NCBI GenBank assembly: GCA_020746105.1
Contig: CM036617.1
Span: forward strand, 141,077,845 to 141,141,844
Length of the DNA: 64,000 bases
DNA from: Trogon surrucura
Lineage: Eukaryota; Chordata; Aves; Trogoniformes; Trogonidae
Direction: 5' to 3'
The position numbers and the translations under genes are program-made. The notes below the pieces were generated by a model. It saw only the letters and a list, made by a program, of their open reading frames with translations, did no database searches and was not told where the DNA came from. Shown here piece after piece: positions 37,301 through 49,598 of this stretch (within the stretch, counting starts at the first letter, position 1; every line of letters begins with the position of its first letter).

Positions 37301-40300
37301 GTTTTTTCCTCTTTACCAGCTGCCTCTGCCTGCCTTCAGCAGGTATGGGTGGTAGTTCACTAGGCATGTCTTGGTGTTCTGTTTCTTTTAAATCAGCTTA
37401 GTAATAAGAAAACTGTCTCTCTAAATAACCAGGAATTATACATCTTGTTATACACCACTGTGCATCTGTTAAAAACTACCCCTGCATAAGCCACAGCTCA
37501 TTACATTTGCCATGGTATTTATAACACCTACTAGTTTAATTAAATCACACTTGCAAATGCAATGGCTCCACATGACACCTTGTATAATGGACATCAGCAG
37601 TGACTCCAAGGTAGCCACGTGAGTAATTCAGACCCAGTTTGTATTGGTTCTATGTGGTATTCTGGAAGTTGCACACAGTCCTAGTATGGATTTCAGCTTA
37701 TTGAATGCATCCTGTGCACCTCCATCATGGAATCCCAGGCAGCCTGCTATGCTGGGAGTTGAAAGCTGATGTTGTCTCCTGAGAAGCCACCCCTCTCATT
37801 GAAATATTTTTTACCTTATCCTAGCACCAACACAGATATTCAGTTCAAGTTACCCTAAAAAACTTTCTTTCTGAACAGTTGCTTGAACGCTTGAACAGTC
37901 GACATTGTTGTCTGGGACCATGCTATATGACAACAACAAAAACAATTCAGAAATTTTTCCACGTTAGGTCCAAAAGCCACTGGGCAATTGAGGCTCACAA
38001 TAACTGACAAATGCCTGAACGAATCATAACACCTACTGCTATGACAAAGTTGATTACTGCCTTTCTGTCTGTACCCTGCTCTGTATCATATTTAAAATAA
38101 TCTAATTCCAACTCATTTTCCCCCTCCAAATTGCTTCCAGCTGTACGATTCCTTTCTTTCCTCCATATTGTTTTTATTGGATATAATGCAAGTCCATAAA
38201 GACAGATTTTCCCATAATAAATACACAGATGTTAGAATAATAAACATACAGTCAACCTGATATACGAATATTACTAAGCATTAATAAATATATAACTAAC
38301 AACATAAATCAATTAAAAATTGGAAAATGAGAACATGAAGTAGCAGACAAAGAAAGGGCAAGAGGAAAGAAAGGCAAAAGTGAGAAATATACTTACATTA
38401 GGCAAACTATCTGGATTCATTTATGGTTCCCTTTATTGATTTGCTGATAGCATTAAAGCACAAGTATGGTTGTAAAGCATTCCTAAGAATGCCGCCTGTC
38501 TTCATGTATTGCAAGTTTTCTGCCCGTACTGAAAGTCAAGCTTTCCAAGTTGCCAACTCATACCATACTAGACGCTACTGCGCTAGATTAATGTAGCTGC
38601 TTGGATGTGAATTTCCATTTTTGGAGAATAATGAGCCTCTCTACTCCTCCCATTTTTGGTAGGAGGTTTTTATGAACATTTGGCATCTCGGTAAAACCAC
38701 CATCATAGCCCAGAATAAAAATGACTGGATTCATATGCGAGTCTGAATCTGAATTTAATTAAGCCTATATATGGCCTGAACCAAGGATAATTTACAGACC
38801 GACACCCCCTCAGCATGTGTGATAAGATGCCAACCATTTCTCCATGACGCCATCACTTGCATGTCTTTTGTGCCCAATTCCCATGTTCCTTCGGGCCTGC
38901 AGATAAAACTCTTAAGATCCAATGTGAACCTGTTCCCAGTGCAAATACAGCAAGAATAACTTTCTTTGAGTATCCTTCCTTCAGAAAATGTTGCCCTCCC
39001 TTTCTTAATCTTCTGTTTGAAATGATACTGTCTTCTCAAGCAGTTTATTTGCACATGTATACAAGCGCCCGCTTGTGTATAACCACGCCATTCAACTATT
39101 TTATGTGTTTCTCAAAATAACTTGTAAAGTCTTCTTCACCTGTGAGTTAATACGATCCATGCGCAAATGATCTTAGTTTCTAAAACTGCAGTTTCTCTCC
39201 CATCCCTGCCCCCTTCTGCCAGGAAAGTGGACCAGAAGTTAAGCAAATACACGGCAACAGGAAGCCTCTGAAGATGTTCTTCTAAACATCCCACAGTAAA
39301 CAGGGCTTTAACTTCACTTCAGATGCGTCCTTTCAACATGCCCAAAATCTACGGACCGATACAAAAGGTCAGAAGGTTTTTGAAAAAAAAAACTTCAGAA
39401 CTCCCTCATTTTTCGCCTATTTTTTGATTCTTCCTTGTCAGGTGTCCAGTTCAATGATTTGCCAAATCATTGTATCAATGATACAGCCAAATGAATACTA
39501 ATTACTCATGATCATTTTTCACACCATGAGTCTGACAAAAGAGATGCCTACAGATTACTTTTGATATCTTGACAGCTGTATTTTTCAAAACACCTCAATT
39601 TTGCCCTGGATTTAGCCCAGATAAAAGCAGTTTGTTTATAAGCACTGCAATCTGGATAATTCCATCGGAAATGGTCAATGCACAAATAATTAGCCAAAAT
39701 AATCCACTTTTAAAGAACAACAGTAGATTTCGCTTCCATTATTGGTTCTGACCCCATATCTGAGAAGCTGTACTGCTTACTTTTTGGAGTTACTTGCTTT
39801 CAACTGTTACTAATGATCTGTGCTCCAGCCATTGTTTGGGGGAATAGGGAACAGTCCTTAGTGCTGGACCTTTTTTGCATCAATAACCTGACAGAACCAG
39901 AGGCTATACTCTTTCAGATCAGAGTCTTTGTCTTTAAAAAATTAGAATAACAATTAACTTTCATCAATGGTTATCAAAAATAATGACTGATATATCACTA
40001 ACTAATTAGTTTGAAGAGGTAATCTTTAAAGAGGTGGTTTGTTAAAGAGGCTTACAGCAAGAGGAATTACTGGAGAGTGCAAAAGATGACTTTATGTGAG
40101 AAGCTGGCATGAAAACTGGGGATGAGTACAGGAAGGTGGCGAATACAAGTATGTGCAAGGACAGAAAGAGTAAAGTGAGTGTAGTAGTAACTTTTCTTTG
40201 GGGATGGCATGACTATGGAAAAGTTTCCAGCTATAAATATACCCAAAAAAAAGCTCTACACAATGCTTGGCTAATTCATCCTATGCTGCATCCTTTGCTC

Positions 40301-43300
40301 ATACTACTAATTTGGTTCTCTCCGTCACTTTTTATCTCTGTTGCTGCAAATCTTCTACACCATCACCAATGCTCACACCTAATATAATTTATACAGTTGT
40401 TATTCTGCCTCCTGAACTATTTCAGCTGCACTTAGTAGAGACTCCCATGTATTGTATAGGTGGTACAGCCCTCATTCACAGCCCTCTTTGAAAAAATAAC
40501 TCAGCATTGATCCATCTTAGCTAACTTAGTGGGGATTCCCCTGGCACGGTAGGATCCCCAGAAATCACAAGGGTGGGCATTTGCTCCTGTGTCATGCCTT
40601 CTGGCTGCTACGTAGTTGTGGCTGGAAGACATGAATAGTTGGAGCATAACAGTACCCGAGAGGTGGTGTTGGCAACAGATGCACAGCTGTTGGAGAAACC
40701 TCGTGTTGGCTGAGTCTGGGTGTTTGCTTTTAATTTTGAGGGGAGAGTGTTGCATCAGGATAGAAACTAGAACAACCATAAATCTGCACTTGTCAGTGCT
40801 AGTGGTGGAGCCTTAGCCCAGCAGTTGAAGAAGAGGTCCTCTCTTTCCCACACAGATAGAAAGCAATTACGAAAGGAATCACTCTATCATAGCTCACTCA
40901 CACTCTCTCCACCTTGTAACCTGAATAACTTGCCTTGATTGTTCATCTCCCTAAGCAGTCCTGGGAAGAAGCTAGATGACCTTTCCTTTGCAGTGAAGTG
41001 AAAAACATGCTTGTCTTTTTTAGTCTTAATCCTTTCTTCAATCTGTTCAGGCAGAACCAAATGTCTTATGCTTGCAAGTATTTTGTACCTCTTAAGTGGG
41101 GGGGGATTTTCAGCTTTGTCCTTTTTTTACTTTCCCCCCACTGCCTCAGTAGAGTAATAGTACCACTTCCTAAACCCTGTCCTTTTCCTAGATACTGACC
41201 ACATCATCTCTGGGTGCTACTCAGCTAATAAAACAAATAAAGACGTGTGGATTATGGGATCTTTTATAGATCTGCATGGAACTCATCTGGCTCAGCTGGC
41301 AGGGGTCATGTAAACCTTCTCCATCCGCTAGAGTTTGTGTGGTTTCACACCCAACAAATGTCAAAGCAGAGCTCAGATGTGACTGCCAAGTTTCGTCGGT
41401 GTTTGGGTTAAGCCATAAAAGAACCCACCAAATTCCACATCAGTCATTTCAAAGTGGCAAGAAACCACCCAGGTTCGGTGAAGAGGTCAAAAATCTGGTG
41501 AACATTTTGGCAAATATGGCTTGAACAGTGGCTCAAGAAAACCCTGATTTTTTCAAACTTTGTATAGTTTGACCAACCTGATAGTTGGTCCATCCTGATG
41601 CCAAACAATTCTTGTTCCCTGTAGCTCTTATTTTTTATAGAAACATTCGGAATGAAAACACAAGCTCAACTTGTACTCCTCTTTAGGCATTTGGACTGTG
41701 CTTACTTGCAAGGTTTCTGAGGATGAAAGAAGTCTCTCTGGTGAAGTGAATTATTACTTGTGAGTATGAGAACAGAGCTTATGAGGTGCCACAAGATTCT
41801 CAGCTTGAAGAGGAGAGCAAAAGTGGTGAAAGCCTTTTCACCAGGAAGCTTAATGACTATACCAACTCTGGTATAACCTTCCAGACTGTGCCTCTTCAAG
41901 GACATAAGCGACCTCATAAAAGTTAAGAGGACTTACTTGTCTAAGAGTCAGAGCCTGCCTGCAAATGTTGGCAGATCAAGCTTGGCAGTTGTATGTTTTC
42001 TGCCAGAAACACAGTTTTAGACATCAACTTAAGACAAATAGGCATAACACCAGCCAAGGAGGACCAAACATGTGTTTCTAAGAGCAAATAAAGATGCGTT
42101 TCTGATTCATTTAAAGTTCAATATAAAAGTCAAATGTTAGGTTATTTCCTGTAGATGGTGTATCGAGGATGTTTAATGCCTTCCACTTACACTCTCTTTA
42201 AGAAGCAAAAGTTAGGCAACATGTATTATCTAAACAGAATTAGAAATCTCTTAGAACAAATGTGGGAGGACACACTGATGAGCAAATTCCTCACTAGCAC
42301 CTTTTCAGTACCAAAACCAAATTCTACTGAACTTTTTTTGGAAGTTCAAAATTTTAGAGTTTTCTTTTGTCATTGATTTGGTTTACTGTGTCTTTTTATT
42401 ATTAATTTTAGCCCTCTCCACTTCTGTGATTTGGTGTGGAGTAATGCTCACAGAACATGACAGATTCTCTGCAGGTGTAAGCCAATTCCCCTGATGCCAG
42501 TGGATTTATTCAACAACAACACTCTGCAGCTGGGTACTGTGCCCTTAAAAAGCCCGGACCTCAGCCAGACTCTCAGACACATGTTCTCTGAAAAAAAAAA
42601 CATTCCATTCCATCATTGACTTAAGCATATTTCAGCTTTTAGCGTTCTTTTCACAAAGGTGTTGGAAAAAAAGCAAATCCCTGATCTCCAGTAATAATCA
42701 AAGCACCATGTAAGTCATTTCCTCTTTGCACAAATAGGATGAAGCATTATAACTTTTTTCACACATTTTTAAGGAGATCTTATGTCTGAACACATTGAGT
42801 TGTATTGGAGGCATAAGACCGAACCATTGAATTCAAGAAACAGGTGTCACCTGAAGAAGAATCGGACAGAACAAGCTATGACCCCACTGAGCAGCTGGAT
42901 GGTGTCGCTCTGAGCACCCTTATGAGAGCCACACGTTACAAAAAATGTTATCTCAACACCGAGCAGCAGACAGTGGGGGATGGTAAGTGGGTAGCCCTTG
43001 GGGGAGAGAGGAGGGGTTAGCAATAGGCTAAAGATACTCAGCTGGGTGATGTGGAAAATAATTATCTGAGTGCTGGAAAAAATTTGCATAATCTCCTCTG
43101 GAAAATAATATCAGATATTGGGTAAATGGAAAGTGATCAATTTAACTTCTGCCAGCTACCAGCTTCTCAGGTGAAGGTCCTGTATGATTTTCTTTGAATG
43201 GGTTTCCTGCTTCAAATCATTTGCAATATTTTCTCTACAGTGTGAAAGCAACACTAAAATGGATATGTATCACTGCTGTATATAGAAGGCCAGTTCCATG

Positions 43301-43766
43301 TGCACTACTCTTCCATTCGTTAGCTGGGACTCTCCCATTGCTTAAGCATTTGGGAAGTCTGCAGAGGAATTTTTTTGGAGCTGATTTTAATTCCCTTTTG
43401 TTTTGCCATAATATGCATCACATTCATCATGGCAAGCTCTAAGAGGATGACAATTGGGAATATCTTCTAATGGGGTGTGATGACTGTGTCCTTGGATGAT
43501 TGTGCAGGCATCTAGGTCATTGCTGGGTATGAAGTTGCACAGATATGAGTGACTTCATCTACAGATCATTAGAGATTTCACGTCCTTTGCCAGTTATTTT
43601 TCAATGAGTGAAATCATACAGACCACAGTTGTTTTAGGAGGATTGTGACTGAACTCCAGTAGGCACATACCAGAAGGTTATAAACTTTTGCAGGACGGCA
43701 GTGAGAAAGCTAAAAGAAAACCAGCCCCAACGTATCACTCCAGCACCGTATTAGAGACACCCTTAC

Positions 43767-43993
43767 CTACTCGAAGTTCTTGTCCAAAGACTGTTTTCTC
43801 TCCCAGTGCGGAGCAGTTCCACCTCCCGTACCGAAACTGGTACTGGCACTCATTGATTCCCATTTGTGCCCCTTCCCCGATCACAATGATGGCATCAGGG
43901 CGGCTCTGGCAGATCGCTCGCTGCCGAGGGGCCAGGCCTGGGATTTTGTTGCAGATGATATTAGCTCCTAAAGCCACCACGGATGACAAAGCT
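43767..43993 (-). CDS. WNT7B: WNT7B exon 2
   Basis: This 227-bp exon supplies the third base of Gly24, residues 25-99 ([16 protein letters not shown] to GQELRV), and the first base of Gly100. It covers the mature N-terminus of the ligand: [22 protein letters not shown], the [21 protein letters not shown] block with the sequon at Asn83, and [13 protein letters not shown]. Four of the 24 conserved Wnt cysteines are here. The acceptor has a clear pyrimidine tract (CTTTTTTCCTTCAG), and the donor GTAG followed by GTAAGG is near-consensus. The upstream phase of 2 nt matches the known 71-nt coding part of exon 1 in the WNT7 family. The partner exon with the start codon and signal peptide was not found between this exon and position 64000. 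Confidence 0.97.
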
Positions 43994-44700
43994 CTGAAGG
44001 AAAAAAGCAGAAAGGCACGTTATAACCAAATTGAGGCCATTAATTGCTTTTGCCATGGGCTGTCATGGGGCAGAAAAGGCACTGGGCAACAGGGGGAGGG
44101 TTGGAATCTGGGCTCCTATGGTTATGCCAACTTATCCAAACTTCTCTGGTCTGGCTGAGGACATTGGAAATCTTGTAGTAATTCCTGATCCGACTTGTGC
44201 CAGAAACAGCAAAGAAATGGAATTTTGACCTTTTTGTTTCCAGTCCTACACAGAGCCATCAGCTAATGAGATGTAGAAAGCAAGACATATTTAAAAGCAA
44301 AAAATAGTGGTAACTGATTGTGAATTTCTGAAACTCATGTCTGCTTCAAACAGTCTGCATGGATTCAGGCTCAGCAGTTTAGTTATTGCAGCCAGTTCAT
44401 CCATCCCTCATTTGAAAATGTTTCGCCCAATTTAGAGAGTGACTTGACACTATCAACCCTGTTCCCCATTATTATACTCAGGGTCTTGAGTGATTAATGA
44501 AAGTTCACCAGCATAACTGTACTTTTAGGTCTGGCAAATATCATGGAGCACATAGGAGTAATCCTTAATGTGTGCCATCCAGGCTAGGAACATTTGTAGT
44601 TCTCATTCTTCAAGTATATTTTCAGAATTCATTATGAAGTCTGCATATAACTTGCACCTGCCATATGTTTTCAGTTTAGTGCATTTATTTTTCATTTTTC

Positions 44701-44760
44701 GGCTCACTTTTCAACATCTTTACAGGCTCATTTTTCAACATCTTTACTGGCTACATTTTA
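44701..44760 (+). repeat. 24-bp tandem repeat, 2.5 copies
   Basis: Units at 44701-44724 and 44725-44748 both read GGCTCA, a C/T difference, then TTTTCAACATCTTTAC with A or T last. A partial third copy GGCTACATTTTA runs to 44760. It lies in intron 1, about 0.7 kb upstream of exon 2. Confidence 0.85.
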
Positions 44761-47194
44761 AGTGGTAATATTTTGAAAAAAAAAAAGATGTCATGGGTAC
44801 ACCTGCAATGATGCCTCAGGTCGCATCTATCAAGTACGAGCCAAGCCCATGCCGGGATGCTTCAGTTGGCTCTGGACAAGTCAGCGGGAGCAAAGAGAGC
44901 TGTAGAGCTGCATTAGCAAAACGTTATGGTGAGACGGACCCTGAGGCAGCTACGCAACCAAAGCCTGGGGAAGACTGCCACGCTGCCCATCTGACTGTCC
45001 TGCTCCTCGACTGGCAAACCGGAGTGCTGAGAGCTTGGCTCCTTCTCGGCACCAGCAAGGAAGTATCTCCACAAACACTCTTCAGCTGGGGTTTAAGCAG
45101 GGTTTCACAGCAACAGAGGTCACCATATATAAATAGCTCAGCAACAGGATACAGACTAACTTCCCCATTGCCTTCTCTTCCACCTTGGACATTCACTTAA
45201 GCCTTTCTTCTTAGAGTTAGAAATTTCCTCCCAGGAATGTTCCTTTTGGAAAATGCTGGCTAAGCAAAATTGAAGAATTTTATAGGAATTTATCAACTTC
45301 ATCCTAAAGGTAAATGCAAAATTACATAAATGTTGCATTTCAATAAGATCAGTGTTTAATTTTGCCATCTCAATAAACTACAATAAAGCCAGAGCAAAAG
45401 CAATGAAATGAAGAAGTCTTCCCTGGCCAAAATGAAATACTGCTTTTACTGTGGAATGGAACTTTCATTATCATTGACTCTGCCTGTAACAGGTATTTGT
45501 GCATCTTTTTCAAAGTTAAAAACCCATGAGAAATTCACCAATTATGTTTCTCTATTTATGACTTGAAGAGGGTTTATAGATGTAGAGACAAGGTATTGCA
45601 AACACAGAGCATGCATGCCATGTGGTACTACCTATTAAACAAAAATAAGAACAAAATGTAGTTGCAGCTCCAACCACTCACAGTGCTGGGAGCAGGAGCA
45701 CTCAGATCTGTAGCTTTAATCCATGTTTCTGTAAGTACTGAGAAGCAAAGCTGGAGCATCTACTGAAAGAAGCGAGTCCCCAAGATTCATGAAGGTTTTG
45801 AGCTACGGTTTCCTTAAGGCCCACCTCTATTTAAACAATGGAATAAAACATTTAAGTTATGATGTCTTTAAATCAGGGTTTTCCAAGAGATGTGATAATC
45901 TTCACAAAAACGTTATGAGTGTGATATAGGGATAATAATACTATCTGACATTTACAATGGCACTTTATATAATTATTTATGGTTTCAAAGTTAATGAAAA
46001 TCACAGAGGAAAATATAAATTTATTTTTTTTTTAAATCAGGCACTTCTCAATACTGACAAGCAAACATGTTGTTTTCTTCCATAGCTCATGGAGCTTTTA
46101 TCTCTCTGACTTCAGTGACTTTCCACATCAAGTAGGCTGTACATTCTGAAAATGTTGCAGTAAAATGCAAAGAAAGTACTTTTCCTTTATAACTGATGTG
46201 TTGTATTCAGAAGCACACACTCTCTGATGCCAGGACCGTTTCCCAAATCCTGTAAGGATCCAGGTCTGTCTTTTCCGTGGTTTTAAAGTTATGACAAGGT
46301 TAAGGTATCTCATACAAAGTAAGTAACCTGAAGATGCTGGGGTGACAGGGGACTGCCATTACAGCTTAGTCTGTGGTTCTTCTCCCTGAGGGAGGCTGAA
46401 GGGAAGCCGGGTCAGCCACTAACTCTCTGCAGGGATGCACAGGCAGTGGATCAGCTGTGGAAAAGGTGAATTTATACAGCTGTTCTTCAGAGCAGAGCGA
46501 CAGCCAGGGATCCCTGGCAGCAACACCTCCTTGATCCAGCATAAGCGACAGTTCTCTGAGTAACTCTCAGGCTGTGCTCCGTCCTCCACCTGCCTTTGCC
46601 TGGTTCTCTGGGACAAAGCAGGTGCCCAGGTGTCCTGCAAGACTTCCATGTCTGGTAACCCATCCCCCTTACAGCAGGAAGTGCTGCAGACATTGACCTT
46701 TCTAGGAAAACCTAAGCCTGAAGCAATGATGCGTTGGGTTCTGAGAAACAGACATGCACAAGCAGTTGCTGCTCAACACAGGTACACAAGACACCGAGTT
46801 CTGGTCCCCTGGCTGCCCAATAATCATTGATTTACTGAGGCCATGCAACCAACTTACTGATAAAAATTATATATAAAAATTATTTGTATATTTTAAAATA
46901 TTTTAAAATTAAAAAATAACATAACAGCTATGAGATTACTTTCTAACACAATTTGGTTTAAAGTGCTGAGCCCCCACAGCTTCCACTAACTTTTCTCTTA
47001 AGTTGAGCAGCAAAGACTTATGACTTTCAAAACAAAGGAAAGCAAGAAAAAGTTGGGTGTGGTATCTACCCCACCTATAATTTTCAGTTTAGTTGCTTCC
47101 TCCATACACATTGCTACTGCCTCACAATTAGGTTAAAGACTGTATTCTCTGGTCTCCCATTGTTTTTAGAGCAAGCCTTAGTGAAGGTATTTTA

Positions 47195-47310
47195 ATTCAG
47201 TGGGTCAGTTTATTCATCCAGAAAATAAGCATGATCATATCTGCCTCAGAAAGTATTGTGAAGATATCATAATTATTATGTGTTTTTAAAGTGCTTTAAG
47301 ACATTCCTCA
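47195..47310 (+). mobile_element. MIR-like SINE fragment
   Basis: TCAGTTTATTCATCCAGAAA, then ATATCTGCCTCAGAAAGTAT, TGTGAAGATATCATAATTAT and AAAGTGCTTTAAGACATTCC follow the MIR core/tail order (from TCAGTTTCCCCATCTG to GTAAAGCGCTT). Confidence 0.65.
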
Positions 47311-48079
47311 TTAAAAGAATTAAACTGCAATTAATGAGGATTGAGGGGGTCATAGGGTTTTTTTATTATTACTTCCAGGGGCTTCTGTCTGGCCTGAATT
47401 TACCAGCGTATTCCCTCAGACTTGTTTAGCCTACTTTCAAATTGTTACTATAATTTCAGTGCCAAAAGAAATGCTGAATCATGAAATTGAGGTTTTGGGA
47501 AACTTTATTTATATTAAAGAAATGCATCCAACAGCATTTCGAGCTTCCTCTCCTCTATTTCTTGCGGTATCCCTCAGTTTCTGCATCTGTCACACATTCA
47601 GGAGGGTTGTGCCACGCTCCTGCCCTTTGGCAGGTTGAAGGCTACATTTATTTATTTTTTTTACTAGATGGAGATTGCTTCATTTTATAGCTGTCAAAAG
47701 GCAGATGCCCATGTCACATTTTGGCGTCTTCTCCCATCTAATCTTTCTCTGTGGTGCAAACTTCCTTGATTCTTATCACACGGGAATCCTGAGCTCAGCA
47801 TTTTGTTAAGATTTCTGGTGCAATTTGTGGTAATTGTAACCAACCCGCATCACGACAGGCCCTGCACGCTTTAGAGTTTTATGTTGGGTCATCCACATGA
47901 GTTATCCAACCAAACATCATCCCCACGTGTTATCTGGCTAAACAGTGTTAGTGGAATAATGTCACATTTTCTAAGCAGGTAATGATAGTGGCTGGAATAT
48001 GGAGAGCCTTCAGCTTTCTTCGTCACTTAGTCATAAAATCAAGCAAAATACTAGAAATGAAGTTGAGCAAAGAGTTACA

Positions 48080-48087
<8 letters not shown>

Positions 48088-48110
<23 letters not shown>
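48088..48110 (+). repeat. Poly(A) run, 23 nt
   Basis: Uninterrupted A run followed by GAG and more A. No recognisable retrocopy body lies upstream, so it is scored only as a homopolymer. Confidence 0.85.
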
Positions 48111-48120
<10 letters not shown>

Positions 48121-48889
48121 CAAGCCCCACAACACTGATCCGAGCTTGGACAGGTCTTTGCAGTTCAAACTTCCAACAAGCTAAACTGGGCAAGCGATGT
48201 TTTGGAAGGTCTGGTTTCTGCACCAGCATCCTGAAACATCAAGCTTTTCATTCTTGGAAAAATAACTATGACAGCAGTCGTAGCAAGGAAAAGTTCATGG
48301 CAGTGGGAGAAAAGCTGCAGCTTATTTTCTGAAATAATGCTTGCTTGATTCTACAAAGACAGATGACTACCTTCACAAAAAACCGAAAATTCTCCCTCAA
48401 AATGTATTTCCTGTTATGGCTGTGTCTTCTCTCAGGACCTAAAGAACTATAGCTTTTATTTTCACAGAGGTATGTGGAGAAACTGAATGATCACAACCAT
48501 GAAAATGACTATATTTTCCAAGCAATTTGTAAAACTAGAGGTCTTTGAAAACACTTCAGAAATTAAACAATAAGGCCTAAAATTAAGTGCGTTTTAGAAC
48601 ATAAAATTTAATGCAGTGTTGCTTGTCAAAAGAGAAATGTACTCCTCATTCATAATGTGCTTTCCTGAGTCTCTGTTTTGTATTTGCAAATGTAAATTTA
48701 CTTGAGTACATTGAGTCATTTCATTGATCTCAAATGTTGTTATGTTCTTGTAACTTCAGATGAATTTCACATACAGGAAGATCATCACTTGAACTGTCAT
48801 TTATAGATAGTTTTAGAGTCTCTGCAAAAGTGGAAAATATATAAAGTAAATCCTTATAACGGAGAGTTGTACAACCACATCACGTAAGC

Positions 48890-49300
48890 ACAGAAACAGA
48901 GAATGTCAGGAGTTGGGAGGGACCTCCAGAGATCATCTAGTCCAGCCCCCCCTGCCAGAGCAGGATGCCCAAGGACAGCCACACAGGAACGCATCCAGGT
49001 GTGTTTTGAAAGTCTCCAGAGAAGGAGACTCCACAACCTCCCTGGGCAGCCTGTGCCAGTGCTCTGTCACCCTCACAGTGAAAAAGTTTTTCCCAATGTT
49101 TTTGTGGAACCTCCTAAGCTCCAGCTTTTATCCATTGCCCCTTGTCCTGTCATCGGACATCAGTGAGAAGAGCCTGGCTCGATGCTCTTGACACTCCCCC
49201 TTGACATATTTATAAACATTAATAAGGTCACCCCTCAGTCTCCTCTTCTCCAAGCTCCTTCAGCCTTTCTTCATAACAGAGATGTTCCACACCCTTAATG
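48890..49300 (-). mobile_element. CR1 LINE 3' fragment
   Basis: The plus strand carries the complement of a CR1 3' end in correct order: GGGAGGGACCTCCAGAGATC, CTAGTCCAGCCCCCCCTGCC, GAGACTCCACAACCTCCCTG, CAGTGCTCTGTCACCCTCAC, GAAAAAGTTTTTCCCAATGT, GCCCCTTGTCCTGTC, then AGGTCACCCCTCAGTCTCC and CTCCAAGCTCCTTCAGCC. At about 411 bp it is the best preserved CR1 here. The element is 5'-truncated and its terminal octamer is decayed. Confidence 0.93.
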
Positions 49301-49580
49301 CACTACATGAGGAAAATTCTAATTTTTACTGTTGTTAGAAGAATCTGAATTGATAGAACTATGAAATAGAACTATGTATAGAGAAATAGATGTAACCAAC
49401 CAGTCTTAAGAACTGCCCCCAGGCTCCTGTGCAAGCACAGATGTGTAGTGAGATTTCTCCAAGGAGCTTAAAATTCAGTTCTGAGAAATATATAACACAT
49501 GAAGATGTAAAACAGAGAGACTAAATCAAGCATTTTATACAGATGAAACACGTAACTAAGTTGATTTTAGTCATTTGATT

Positions 49581-49598
49581 AAAAAAAAAAAAAAAAAA
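49581..49598 (+). repeat. Poly(A) run, 18 nt
   Basis: Homopolymer about 280 nt beyond the CR1 at 48890-49300. CR1 does not use poly(A) tails, so the two are probably unrelated. Confidence 0.8.

Larger units (their letters stand above)
16625..43766 (-). other. WNT7B intron 2 (27.1 kb)
   Basis: A large AT-rich intron between the near-consensus donor GTAAGG of exon 2 and the CCACAG acceptor of exon 3. Recognisable content is a hAT-like MITE (18297-18495), two abutting CR1 fragments (21141-21575), CR1 tails (25024-25058 and 34291-34356), an antisense CR1 (31058-31340), an antisense MIR (30690-30885), microsatellite and poly(A)/poly(T) tracts. Long stretches (for example 26.2-30.0 kb and 35.1-43.7 kb) show no gene or named repeat by eye. 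Confidence 0.9.

Noticed and set aside
43735-43989. ATG at 43989 as a start for a short Wnt protein
   Set aside because: The ATG is an antisense-of-GAT coincidence in this frame reading; continuity with the upstream acceptor at 43994-43996 and residues ALSS shows an internal exon.
43688-44158. 156-codon plus-strand open frame
   Set aside because: It overlaps WNT7B exon 2 antisense; the non-overlapping part has no recognisable content.
44793-45200. 135-codon plus-strand open frame
   Set aside because: GC-richer sequence raises chance open length; no recognisable domain. Kept only as a composition finding.
48088-48110. Processed retrogene poly(A) tail
   Set aside because: No gene-like body or target duplication was recognised upstream of the A run.
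48903-49191. Overlapping 87- and 92-codon frames
   Set aside because: Both lie inside a CR1 3' untranslated region read antisense.
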